Positions 44,353-52,631 of a stretch of DNA of 64,000 bases are shown one piece after another. The stretch is from contig MFYT01000096.1 in the NCBI GenBank assembly GCA_001789205.1, positions 1-64,000 on the forward strand, given 5' to 3'. Both the position numbers and the translations under genes were made by a program. The stretch comes from Candidatus Raymondbacteria bacterium RIFOXYA2_FULL_49_16. Its GTDB lineage: Bacteria; Fibrobacterota; OXYB2-FULL-49-7; XYB2-FULL-49-35. The notes beneath the pieces are model-generated. The model had not been told where the DNA came from. It saw only the letters and a program-made list of their open reading frames with translations, and did not search any database. The number at the start of each line of letters is the position of its first letter. Position 1 is the stretch's first letter.

Positions 44353-44364
44353 AAAGGAGAAAAA

Positions 44365-45132
44365 ATGGGGCTTTATTTGATATTACCCGGCGACAGATGG
44401 GGTAAAGTCATCAGGAAAGGTGAGACAGTGAGGAATGGCAATACGTGCATTCCCGTGTTTGATATTAAGGATGATGTTTTTGAAGGTTGCGTACCAAAAG
44501 TAGCTAAGGATATCATGGGCCTTGAAAGAGATGTGCTGCTGCTGGAAATCGTGAACCCGCCGGATATTGCCTACTACCCTATAAAACGCAAGGACGACTA
44601 TAATATCCTGGGGTTGGTACAAAATTTTGTCCCGGCGTCTGACATGAAACTCGTGTTTGCCTTCGACGTCACAGGCGGCGCACTGTGCACCATTCGCGAC
44701 GAGAAGCAGTGGCATGAGGAGTGGGAACAAAAGAACGATGCCATATTGCGCGGAAAGGTCCTTTGGACCGCTGAAGAATGGGTAGAGATCTTCAAAATCC
44801 AGGAAACCTTCGATCCCAAGAACCTGATAAACGAACAACGCCTGTACTTCATAGAACGCTACGGCAAAATGACCGGACTCAGCCATCATCTTCGATACGG
44901 GAAAATCCAGCAGTTTCTTGTTGAACATAAAGAGCAGCTTGAACAAGCTGGGCTGATGGTCATGGGTGCCAATAAGGGCTTAGCACTCAGGGCGGTACTG
45001 AAAGTACTTTGTGGAATGGAACACAACCATGACACCGGACGAAAGGGGCTTGGCAGATACACGTTCAGCTATGATGAGTTCATCAAGAAATTTTACGAAA
45101 TCCCAGAGGAAGAAAGGAAAACGAAGGCATAA
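44365..45132 (+). CDS. Unknown 255-aa protein of the AAA+/VWA cassette
   Basis: No family recognised. AAAGGAG precedes the ATG. The N-terminal 110 residues are beta-rich (GLYLILPGDRWGKVIRKGETVRNG), and the rest is helical with a basic patch (GLSHHLRYGKIQQFLVEHKEQLEQAG). It lies in the same direction as the RuvB-like/MoxR/VWA genes, separated only by a hairpin, so it may be the cassette's substrate or effector. It is bordered downstream by an 11-bp hairpin. Confidence 0.65.
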   Translation: MGLYLILPGDRWGKVIRKGETVRNGNTCIPVFDIKDDVFEGCVPKVAKDIMGLERDVLLLEIVNPPDIAYYPIKRKDDYNILGLVQNFVPASDMKLVFAFDVTGGALCTIRDEKQWHEEWEQKNDAILRGKVLWTAEEWVEIFKIQETFDPKNLINEQRLYFIERYGKMTGLSHHLRYGKIQQFLVEHKEQLEQAGLMVMGANKGLALRAVLKVLCGMEHNHDTGRKGLGRYTFSYDEFIKKFYEIPEEERKTKA

Positions 45133-45138
45133 TCCAAT

Positions 45139-45171
45139 GGCGGGGCCCACCAATAGTTGATGGGTCCCGCC
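45139..45171 (+). terminator. 11-bp GC-rich hairpin
   Basis: GGCGGGGCCCA (45139-45149) pairs with TGGGTCCCGCC (45161-45171), one G-U pair. No T-tract follows. Same size class as the other intergenic hairpins. Confidence 0.5.
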
Positions 45172-45688
45172 TCCTTCAAACACTTATGGACAGACTTGAT
45201 AGTATGTGGATGCCACCACCCCACCTTGCCTTCGGCAGGGTGGCCTGGGTCAACGACCGCACCTTCCTATCCGTTCACCCCCCGCTCTTGGGATCCGGCA
45301 GGGCTCCCTGGAACGCAATGGTCGCCGATTCTGCATCCCTGCGGTGGGTACTCGTATGGCTTTTACCAGCAACGAACGCCTGGAACCGCCGTTTCCCTGT
45401 CATTTTAAAGGATTCCCGGTCCAAAAACATTGATAAAGCATGCAAGACGGCACTATTCCGGGTCTTCTCAAGGTTCCAGACAGCTTCCGAGAGCCCCACA
45501 GCAAGCGATCCAGTACCGGCATCGGCGCCCATTGGCCGATTACCATATCCCGGGCCTGCGGGAGTTGAATCGATTGAGGTAAATATTTGCTTGGTAAACA
45601 ATGTATGATTTCATATATGTTTTTTTCTTATATAACCGTATTGTTTGTAGCCTGGGCAAAGACACTCAACCCACAAGGAACCTGAATT
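45172..45688. other. GC-rich gap without a convincing gene
   Basis: About 520 bp. Frames exist on both strands (45186-45608 plus, 45275-45601 minus), but neither has a ribosome site or a recognisable product. A 10-bp hairpin CCACCTTGCC/GGCAGGGTGG with a 3-nt loop lies at 45221-45243. GC content is clearly higher than in the AT-rich genes on either side. It could be a structured RNA or a decayed gene. Confidence 0.35.
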
Positions 45689-46990
45689 ATGGAAACGTTG
45701 GATACTAAAGGCACCATACTAAATAACCCTGTCAACGTAGTAGGCGCGGGAAGATGCCAACCAGCTTTCCGGCCCCTCAGCAAGCGTACCAAATGGGCCG
45801 TACAAATTGTTTGGCAGTTAGTTCGGACAAATCCGGAGTTCATTCAATTATGCAAAGAATTGCCGCATGATAAGACTGCTATCGATAAAATAGATCAGCT
45901 ATTTAATACTGATTTTAATTCCATCAACCGCGATTACCTTGAAATGAACACGGTGGTGCAAAAACCATTCAAAAAGTTGATAGCTGAAGATCCGACATCG
46001 ACAAGTAAAATTTGTAAACAGCGGATCACAGCGTTCCTCCCCCGGCCCTGGCGATATATTAACCCGCGCACGTCAGTATTCGGAAAAGGCTGCCATCCGT
46101 CCCAGGTACTCTATTGTATCATCGAAACCATTGAAACATCATCAATGAACAGCTTGCCAATGTATGAGAAAATCGATTTTATTAAAATTGAATTGGTAAA
46201 ATACTGGAAATTCAACAAAGAGCGACTTTGGCTCCCCCACATTCCCTTTACCGATGATAAGGAAAACATTATAAAGATTAAAAAGGCAAGGTTCGGCGAC
46301 GTGGAAAAACTTAAAAAGCATTACCCCGAAATATATGGCCAGATTTTTAATTGTAGCAAGGGAAACAACTACCTCGGCGTTTTTCCCATCTGTAAGAAAA
46401 CGGGCGAAAATATTCACTTGAAGTCTTACGGAACCGCTGACAAATCAGCCCACATCTCCCCAAGACTGTATCTGGACATCGTTTCCTATATATTTTCCGA
46501 TACGGATATCCCTTCTGCTGGAAGGATATCGAATATGGATGAGCGTGTTATACCCTCTTACTTCTTCACCGACCCACCGGTCCCATCAGGTTTTACCTTC
46601 AAAGAGTCATATGAGACGACAATAGACACAGCTATTCGAGGGTTTCTTAAGAAACTTGCACCTGAGACTCAATGGGACAGAAAACTTTCTTTTGCCTTAA
46701 AAAACAGGCTAATGTCACAACTCAAAAGAAAAGCGCTGCAGATAAAGCCGGTTCAAGGAGATAAAAGAAAATGGAATCCTTCACGGATTTTTAAAAGCTC
46801 CAATAGTACAACCCAGATTGCAACGTCTTCATCGTTAGTCGCAGAAATCAATCAGGCTGGTGAAATATTTATCGGGGACAAAATTGGATTTGTCTATGCA
46901 TTTTTATATACCGACAGCCAAATACCAGAAAAACTTAACTTTTTTCATCGCATAAACAAGGTATCGCCCAAACTCTTCTCCAGCCCGTGA
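45689..46990 (+). CDS. Unknown 433-aa element protein
   Basis: No family recognised. ACAAGGAA precedes the ATG. Soluble, Lys-rich, mixed alpha/beta, no signal or membrane segment. Features: a helical N-terminal half (KRTKWAVQIVWQLVRTNPEF), a Trp/Pro patch (FLPRPWRYINPRT), and a basic C-terminal stretch (LKNRLMSQLKRKALQIKP). AT-rich codon use, similar to the following primase gene. Position immediately upstream of the primase-helicase suggests a replication or control role. Confidence 0.65.
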   Translation: METLDTKGTILNNPVNVVGAGRCQPAFRPLSKRTKWAVQIVWQLVRTNPEFIQLCKELPHDKTAIDKIDQLFNTDFNSINRDYLEMNTVVQKPFKKLIAEDPTSTSKICKQRITAFLPRPWRYINPRTSVFGKGCHPSQVLYCIIETIETSSMNSLPMYEKIDFIKIELVKYWKFNKERLWLPHIPFTDDKENIIKIKKARFGDVEKLKKHYPEIYGQIFNCSKGNNYLGVFPICKKTGENIHLKSYGTADKSAHISPRLYLDIVSYIFSDTDIPSAGRISNMDERVIPSYFFTDPPVPSGFTFKESYETTIDTAIRGFLKKLAPETQWDRKLSFALKNRLMSQLKRKALQIKPVQGDKRKWNPSRIFKSSNSTTQIATSSSLVAEINQAGEIFIGDKIGFVYAFLYTDSQIPEKLNFFHRINKVSPKLFSSP

Positions 46991-47029
46991 CAAACCCTTC
47001 GTAAGTCGTTAATTTTTTAATAAATCAAA

Positions 47030-47066
47030 GGTATAGACGGGATCATTATCCGTATATACCAATTTT
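47030..47066 (+). terminator. Palindromic hairpin with T-tract
   Basis: Near-perfect 31-bp palindrome (47030-47060; arms GGTATA.ACGGGAT and ATCCGT.TATACC), then AATTTTT. It probably ends the 433-aa gene's transcript. Confidence 0.6.
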
Positions 47067-47193
47067 TAGCGTTTGTGTAAACCTTCCACAAGTCCTTATT
47101 TATCATCATATTTTCTTCCGCTCTGTAACACAATCCCCTATCGATTACCCCTTGATTTGAATCCTTAAAGCCTTATGTTATTAATAAGATTTT

Positions 47194-47275
47194 AACGGAC
47201 CAATCGGCAATAAATATTTCCGGCTCTGATGGAGTTCTTGGTCCGTTCTCCATCGGGGCCGTTCTATTTGAGGTA
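47194..47275 (+). promoter_or_regulatory. Alternative-folding leader of the primase-helicase gene
   Basis: Stem 1: AACGGACCAA (47194-47203) with TTGGTCCGTT (47238-47247), 10 bp perfect. Stem 2: 13 bp between 47222-47234 and 47248-47260 (GGCTCTGATGGAG with CTCCATCGGGGCC, two G-U pairs). Stem 1's right arm forms the loop of stem 2 and touches stem 2's right arm, so both cannot form fully together. The gene's GAGG site lies about 9 bp beyond. Confidence 0.5.
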
Positions 47276-47278
47276 ATT

Positions 47279-49909
47279 ATGGACAATATTGAAAGAAAGT
47301 TCCTCTTCGCTCGTTTCGACGAAGAGTCAACCGGCCGCTTCCACGAGTTCTACGCTCTCTTTGGCGCGCGGCAGAGCGCCCCTGGCAGGAACTTCCATTG
47401 TTGGAACGGCGCGGCTCATGCCCATGGTGATGCGGATCCCAGTCTTTCCATCGATAATGAACGAGGGCTCTATAAATGCCATGCGTGTGGTATCAAGGGC
47501 AACTTCAATACATTTTACAAAGAGCAAGTGGCGAATGGCCCATTCGATAAATGGGGTGGCTCTTATATAAAATGTATGATGGATCTACTCAATATTGCGG
47601 ACGTTAGCGCCGGTGAATTGGACAAGGCTAAGATAGCGTACAAAAAACTCACCAATAGGCCTGTCGCGACTAGTCCTGTGGCCGCAGCGCCCGGACCGGC
47701 AACGAACCAAAAAGAAAAGAAAACAGCTGTACCACAAAATCCATCGATTAATGAAGGCTTTGTTGCGGAGCTGTTGAATAATGAAGAAAAGGTAAAGTAC
47801 CTCTACAATAAACGTCACATAACGAAAGAGATCATTATAAAATACGGCCTGGGTTTTTCATTTCAATGGGACGGTTTTACCTTCCCTATGTACAACCAAA
47901 AGGGCGAACTCGTCAATATCAAGGTCTATAGGCCGTGGATGCCAAAAGCCAAAAAGTGGCGTTGCATGTTCAAAGACAACCCCGTTGCTCCCAGCCCTCT
48001 CAGTTCTTTGACGGCTCAGAAGATTTATCTCCACGAGGGAGAACCCGATGCATATTGTTCCCTCGCCTTTGGTATAAATGGTTTTACCACCGGGGCCGCC
48101 GGGGGAATGAAACATATAAAGGAACAATTCGGCAATCAATTTGAGAAAATATTCAAAGGCAAAGAAATAATTATTGTCCCAGACAGGGACAAAACTGGAA
48201 TTGCGGCTGGAATGGCGGCCGCCGCAAGTCTGCATCTTATCGCAAATCTGGTCAAAATCATCAATTTAGACAAGTCAGAAAAAAATCCGGACGGACTTGA
48301 TCCTACATTATTGAATGATAAAGGCAAGCGAGTAGAAAAAGATTTCACTGATTTTCTGCAAAAGAATGGGATGGATGAAACTGCCAAATCTAAATTTCTC
48401 GACCTGGAGAATATAACAGAGCTTTGGAATCCACCAAGTGACTGCAATGAAAAAGAAGCAAAAAAGAAAAAACTATTGCCCGTTGAAATTGCCGAAGACT
48501 ACTTGAAAGCCCGTGCATACAACATTGAAGACAATTATTATTTAAGATATTATAATTATCACTTTGTCTTTTTCGATGGAAAGGTCTATCAGGTTCTTGA
48601 TGACACAGATGTTGAGAAAGACATATATCAATTTCTCCAGACATACATACAATACCGCGCTTATGCCCGACCCCAGATCGTAAAAGCCATTATCGAGAAT
48701 ATTTCAGCGCTTGCATACATTCCACATAACGTTGAGCAACCAGCCTGGATTAGCGACAATAAAATAGCAGGGCAGTTTGTTGTTGTTGAAAATGGCATCG
48801 TTAATATTACGGCTTTGATTGGCAAAAAAAGAGAAGACGAGATTCTTTTACGCCATACACGATATTTTTTTTCCACGGTAAAACTCCCATTTGAATATAT
48901 ACCCGCTGCAACTTGCCCGAAATTCAAAGAATTTATCGAGAAAGTTCTTCCTGATCCAAAAGTGCGCCAGTTGGTGTTGGAGTTTGTGGCATCTCTTTTC
49001 ATCCCAGAATTCCCTCATGAACACTTCTTGATTCTTATCGGGGAAGGCGCCAATGGGAAAAGTGTCTTCTTGAATATTACGATCGCCTTGATTGGCAAGG
49101 ACAACGTTTCATCCGTGCCGTTGGAATCATTTTCACAAACACATACGCTGGCGAACACGTTGGGTAAGTTGGCAAATATCGCCTTTGAAATGGGCTATAT
49201 CGATAAAGGAATCGAGGGCATCTTGAAAGCGTACGTTTCGCGCGAACCAATAATGATCAATCAGAAGTACAAACCGGTATATTCGGCAAGGCCGACAGCG
49301 CGCTTGATCTTCGCGACAAACAATGCTCCTCAATTCAGCGACCGTTCTTCTGGAATAGGACGTCGCCTATTGATGGCTGAGTTTAATCAAACCATTCCCG
49401 ATGAAGAGCAGGACAAATTGTTGGCCGAAAAAATCATTAAATCAGAACTGCCGGGAATATTTAATCTGCTCATGGAAAATCTGGCTGCGGTGTTGAAACG
49501 TGGACGCTTTGAGGAACCAGACGCGTGCAAAAAAGCCAAAGAGGCCCTGCGCACTGAAAATGATCCGGTCCGGTTGTTCTTATCGACGGAATGTGAATTC
49601 GACAAAGATTCGTTAACGAACTGCTCAGGCCTCTATGCATCCTATGTCACATATGCCCAGAAAACAAAACAAGAAATCGTTAAAAGCACCGTTTTTGGCA
49701 AGACCCTGCATAAAACTTTCCCCTTCATTGAACGGATCCAGCGCCGAGAGGGTGACTCGTCTAAATGGTATTATAAGGGCATTAAAATCATTGGTGACAG
49801 CCAGTTATGTGGCACAACCTATAGTTTTCCCGAGAAGGTTGTAACCGATGTAACCAACGAACTGGATAAAATTAAAAATGTTTATTATGCTCTTCGGAAG
49901 GATACATAG
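47279..49909 (+). CDS. D5-type primase-helicase (876 aa)
   Basis: Replication protein of the element, P4-alpha/D5-like. Order: zinc-binding CHC2-type region near the start (Cys41, His47/His49, Cys67, Cys70; FHCWNGAAHAHGD ... YKCHACGIKG); TOPRIM domain at about 250-320 (YLHEGEPDAYC, IIIVPDRDKTG); D5 N-terminal region; superfamily 3 helicase with Walker A GEGANGKS (588-595), a motif-B-like IAFEMG, motif C LIFATNNAP, and the GIGRRLL arginine finger. It combines initiator/primase and helicase roles. The zinc His replaces a usual Cys. It follows an alternative-folding leader. Confidence 0.9.
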   Translation: MDNIERKFLFARFDEESTGRFHEFYALFGARQSAPGRNFHCWNGAAHAHGDADPSLSIDNERGLYKCHACGIKGNFNTFYKEQVANGPFDKWGGSYIKCMMDLLNIADVSAGELDKAKIAYKKLTNRPVATSPVAAAPGPATNQKEKKTAVPQNPSINEGFVAELLNNEEKVKYLYNKRHITKEIIIKYGLGFSFQWDGFTFPMYNQKGELVNIKVYRPWMPKAKKWRCMFKDNPVAPSPLSSLTAQKIYLHEGEPDAYCSLAFGINGFTTGAAGGMKHIKEQFGNQFEKIFKGKEIIIVPDRDKTGIAAGMAAAASLHLIANLVKIINLDKSEKNPDGLDPTLLNDKGKRVEKDFTDFLQKNGMDETAKSKFLDLENITELWNPPSDCNEKEAKKKKLLPVEIAEDYLKARAYNIEDNYYLRYYNYHFVFFDGKVYQVLDDTDVEKDIYQFLQTYIQYRAYARPQIVKAIIENISALAYIPHNVEQPAWISDNKIAGQFVVVENGIVNITALIGKKREDEILLRHTRYFFSTVKLPFEYIPAATCPKFKEFIEKVLPDPKVRQLVLEFVASLFIPEFPHEHFLILIGEGANGKSVFLNITIALIGKDNVSSVPLESFSQTHTLANTLGKLANIAFEMGYIDKGIEGILKAYVSREPIMINQKYKPVYSARPTARLIFATNNAPQFSDRSSGIGRRLLMAEFNQTIPDEEQDKLLAEKIIKSELPGIFNLLMENLAAVLKRGRFEEPDACKKAKEALRTENDPVRLFLSTECEFDKDSLTNCSGLYASYVTYAQKTKQEIVKSTVFGKTLHKTFPFIERIQRREGDSSKWYYKGIKIIGDSQLCGTTYSFPEKVVTDVTNELDKIKNVYYALRKDT

Positions 49910-49993
49910 TGCAAAATATAGAATTCTTTAAAATTTAGCTTTATAGAAGATAAGGGGTTTGTTGGTTACACTGGTTACAGAAGGAGGTTCTCT

Positions 49994-50575
49994 ATGCGAT
50001 TTTATGAAGCCAGACTTCATGGCCCAACACCAGTCGATGACGGTTACGGCCTTGATCCCATTCGGACCGAAGCGGCCATGAAAATCTTCCATCAGATGCC
50101 AGGTTTTATCCTTAGTTATAACCCCTCCTTGCCGCCGCGGCGCCGGATCACAGCGCCTCATTTCTGGCAGCCCGGGGACCCAACAATCATCCGCGCGTTA
50201 ACCGTTGCGCCGCCATCAAGGCTGCCGGCCGGGGTTGTGCGGGTGATTATTCCGAGCCTTCCCTACAATGCGAAAATCTATAACTTCGACACTCATAGGC
50301 TGGAATACACCCATGTGGATTTTTCAATTGAGAAGTGCATGGCTTATTGGATATCCAGGTCAGAGTGGTCAACGTGCCGCGAAGAATATCTGTCCGTGCC
50401 TGAATGCAATATTGAGCGTGCGTTTGCAGTCATTGGAATCACCGGTGATGGAATTGTCGCTGGGAAAGGGGTTTGGTTACCAAAGTTCGACAGCCAGGAC
50501 CCGGCCTGGGTGGACGATGTGCTTGTGGGCGGTCAATGTATAGATCAGGTCTTTCGGCCATATTCCGAAGGATAA
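49994..50575 (+). CDS. Unknown 193-aa element protein
   Basis: No family recognised. AAGGAGG precedes the ATG. A soluble protein with a Pro-rich region (SLPPRRRITAPHFWQPGDP) and several Trp residues. The beta-rich C-terminal part (FAVIGITGDGIVAGKGVWLPKF) resembles small-molecule-binding folds only loosely. It lies between the primase-helicase and the Xis-like gene. Confidence 0.65.
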   Translation: MRFYEARLHGPTPVDDGYGLDPIRTEAAMKIFHQMPGFILSYNPSLPPRRRITAPHFWQPGDPTIIRALTVAPPSRLPAGVVRVIIPSLPYNAKIYNFDTHRLEYTHVDFSIEKCMAYWISRSEWSTCREEYLSVPECNIERAFAVIGITGDGIVAGKGVWLPKFDSQDPAWVDDVLVGGQCIDQVFRPYSEG

Positions 50576-50852
50576 CCACTGTGGCGGACAATGAACATTT
50601 GCATTTTTTAAGTTATTTACTTAGATTTACTGGTATCACTACTTTGTAGGAATAGTTTCCACGTCTCGTCCGCCAGCGGCGATGACGGCAAAACAACAGG
50701 CAATAAGTCCTGTTTACGCAAGTCCGGCTGGAGACGGTCGGCAATGTCCCGTGTTACATGGGACTTCTCAAAAACGGCAGCGCACGATTTATGCTGCGCT
50801 GCACAGTGCTGGCATAGGGTAAGGTCTGTCAAAGCCTGCCCTGGAGAAGTCC

Positions 50853-51224
50853 ATGCAATCCACCCCAAGCCCCATCCCCCGCCCCAGGTCTGCCTTTCCT
50901 GAACCAGCAGACACCCCACCTCAAAGCCCGACGCCACAAAACAACAGCGCCACCAACCAAGATATCTGGATCAAACAAGAGAAGGCACCATTACCATCCG
51001 GAGCCAAAAGAAAAAATATTGTCTCTCTGCCGGAACTATTAACGGTCACAGAAACCGCAGACTATTTAAAAGTCCCGGTGCAAACAATCTATTCTTGGAT
51101 ACACCGAAAACGTTTGCCTGCATTTAAAATCGGTTGCGGGGTTCGCATTCGGGCTGACTTCCTGGCTGCTAGACTCCAGGGTGAACAAGGAAAAGTGTTG
51201 AATGACACCATCACAAGCAATTAG
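50853..51224 (+). CDS. Excisionase-like HTH protein
   Basis: A 123-aa protein. Residues 1-56 are a Pro/Ser/Gln-rich linker. Residues about 60-108 form a MerR-type HTH_17 domain: LLTVTETADYLKVPVQTIYSWIHRKRLPAFKIGCGVRI. Its position just before the integrase is that of an excisionase (directionality factor). The long disordered front is unusual for Xis proteins. The start is not certain; an internal start nearer residue 50 is possible. Confidence 0.75.
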   Translation: MQSTPSPIPRPRSAFPEPADTPPQSPTPQNNSATNQDIWIKQEKAPLPSGAKRKNIVSLPELLTVTETADYLKVPVQTIYSWIHRKRLPAFKIGCGVRIRADFLAARLQGEQGKVLNDTITSN

Positions 51225-51268
51225 ATTTTCCGGAAGAGATCAAACTCCATGCCGAAAGGAGGCCTGAA

Positions 51269-52396
51269 ATGGCTACACTCCGATGGCGTGGACGCTCTTT
51301 ATGGCTGGATCTGCCCAACAAGGGACAACGGTTAAGGCAAAGCATCATTCGCCGACTCTCCGATGCTCCCAGCGAAATAAAACGCTGTGAACAATTGGGG
51401 CGCGAAGTTTTGTCCAAGCGGATAGTACAGCTTAAAGAGGAAACGTTCTTTGACATTAAGAAACCAAAGTACAATCCGAAATTCTGGCGGCTTGTCGGAC
51501 TGTATTGGCACTACCACTTGCGGATGAAGAGATCGGCAAAGCAGGAACGGTCAAAACTGAACGTCTTGTTGAAAGAATTCGGCAGGGAATACGCGGTGAA
51601 GATTACTCGGGACCGGGTCAGGGCATGGGTAAACAAATCCCGAAGCAAGCAATCAAGCAGGGGCACGCCCTACAACGTGGGAACAATCAACCGTTGGCTG
51701 GCATACCTGAAGGCTGTATATTACAATGCCTGTGACGAAGACTGCGATGAGGGCAAGCGGCTTGAACGGAATCCGGCGGCACGCATAGACCCAATTGAAG
51801 GCGAGACGATCCGGCAACACCTGGTAAACGAGTACGATTTCAGGCGCATGTACAATGCCGCGAACCCATGGTTCCGGCCTCTCCTGCTGGCTGCATGGGA
51901 AACGGGCTGCAGGCCCGAGGAGCTCTACAAGACCACTTGGTCGAACGTGGACATGATCGAAAGGGTGATTTATCTTCCCACCAACATTACCAAAACCGGA
52001 GAGGCACGTATCATACCCATGAGTGAGCGGCTGTTTGATGAAATAAAATCACTTCCTAAAAAAAGTGAATATGCTTTCACGAACCACATAGGCGGCCGAT
52101 ACAGGGATGTCAGGAACGAGGTCCAGAGAATCCGGGAAAGAACAGGGAATAATTTTTGGTTCCGGGATATGCGGAAAGGATTCGTGACAAGGAAAGTTTC
52201 AGAAGGTCACGATTATTTTGCCATCATGAGCATTACCGGACACCGTACAACGGCAACGTTCAAGCGGTATAATATCGGGACCCTTGCCCAAGCCAGAAAA
52301 GTGGTGGATTCAAGGCCAAAAAGTGACGGGAATAAAAATGATCTGTCACAAATCTGTCACACAGCGGAAACGAGGGCTGTAAGCAATTATCAATAA
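51269..52396 (+). CDS. int: Tyrosine-recombinase integrase
   Basis: A 375-aa phage-type integrase. The N-terminal part is a core-binding region with a SAM-like helical domain (about 75-165). The catalytic set: Arg215 (ETGCRPEE), Lys near 243 (ITKTGEARIIPM), box II RDMRKG at 299-304 where the usual His is Arg299 and Arg302 is kept, His325 (ITGHRTTATFKRY) and Tyr334 as nucleophile. The His to Arg change at box II is a known variant in some integrases. The gene ends 23 bp before a broken tRNA-Leu gene, the presumed attachment site. Confidence 0.9.
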   Translation: MATLRWRGRSLWLDLPNKGQRLRQSIIRRLSDAPSEIKRCEQLGREVLSKRIVQLKEETFFDIKKPKYNPKFWRLVGLYWHYHLRMKRSAKQERSKLNVLLKEFGREYAVKITRDRVRAWVNKSRSKQSSRGTPYNVGTINRWLAYLKAVYYNACDEDCDEGKRLERNPAARIDPIEGETIRQHLVNEYDFRRMYNAANPWFRPLLLAAWETGCRPEELYKTTWSNVDMIERVIYLPTNITKTGEARIIPMSERLFDEIKSLPKKSEYAFTNHIGGRYRDVRNEVQRIRERTGNNFWFRDMRKGFVTRKVSEGHDYFAIMSITGHRTTATFKRYNIGTLAQARKVVDSRPKSDGNKNDLSQICHTAETRAVSNYQ

Positions 52397-52419
52397 GCAA
52401 GATAGTTTTTGCGCTGGTT

Positions 52420-52459
52420 ATTTTAAGTCCCTTGTGTCTGCCTATTCCACCACCCGGGC
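52420..52459 (-). tRNA. 5' fragment of tRNA-Leu(UAA), broken at the anticodon loop
   Basis: Read on the minus strand from 52459, the sequence has the acceptor stem GCCCGGG, the D-arm with GTGGAAT, and the stretch AGACACAAGGGACTTAAAA up to and including the anticodon UAA. After that, the 3' half of the anticodon stem (TCCC...) is missing and unrelated sequence begins. The break point is typical of integrases that target the anticodon loop, with the element on the 3' side. The matching 3' half was not found in the window. Confidence 0.8.
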
Positions 52460-52596
52460 GATAATCATTTTGAAAAGTAAATATACTTTTAACAGCCCGT
52501 GTTTTTCAATGACAATCAAAACCTATAATAGCCAGCGAGTTCAGTCTCGCAGATAAAAGCAGCGTAAAGTATAATACTGGCATTGCACAAAATATA

Positions 52597-52625
52597 TTGA
52601 TTTTGATTTACATATAAATTATACT
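52597..52625 (+). promoter_or_regulatory. Promoter of the DUF4143 ATPase gene
   Basis: -35 TTGATT (52597-52602), 17-bp spacer, -10 TATACT (52620-52625). The start codon is only 6 bp after the -10, so the transcript is probably leaderless; no ribosome site exists. Confidence 0.55.
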
Positions 52626-52631
52626 TAATTT

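Larger units (their letters stand above)
26097..52459 (+). mobile_element. Integrative element with primase-helicase and tRNA-Leu-associated integrase
   Basis: The right end is well placed: integrase stop at 52396 and a tRNA-Leu 5' fragment at 52420-52459. The left end is set at the start of the plus-strand gene block near 26.1 kb by gene content only; no matching tRNA piece or direct repeat was found there. Contents include a Fe-S nuclease, SpoVG, DUF932, a clamp-like protein, AAA+/VWA proteins, D5-type primase-helicase, Xis-like HTH and integrase, plus a cargo of secreted proteins. No capsid, portal, terminase or conjugation genes were recognised, so it is neither a complete phage nor a recognisable conjugative element. 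Confidence 0.65.

Noticed and set aside
45186-45608. 140-aa plus-strand frame
   Set aside because: No ribosome site, no recognisable family, odd composition; a competing frame of similar length lies on the other strand, as expected for GC-rich non-coding DNA.
50617-50937. 106-aa minus-strand frame with a CxxC motif, between the 193-aa gene and the Xis-like gene
   Set aside because: It overlaps the start of the well-supported HTH gene, has no ribosome site and no family; a shorter internal start cannot be excluded, but nothing supports it.
52420-52459. Group I intron in tRNA-Leu(UAA)
   Set aside because: Such introns lie after the first anticodon base; here the match goes through the whole anticodon and then ends, next to an integrase gene.
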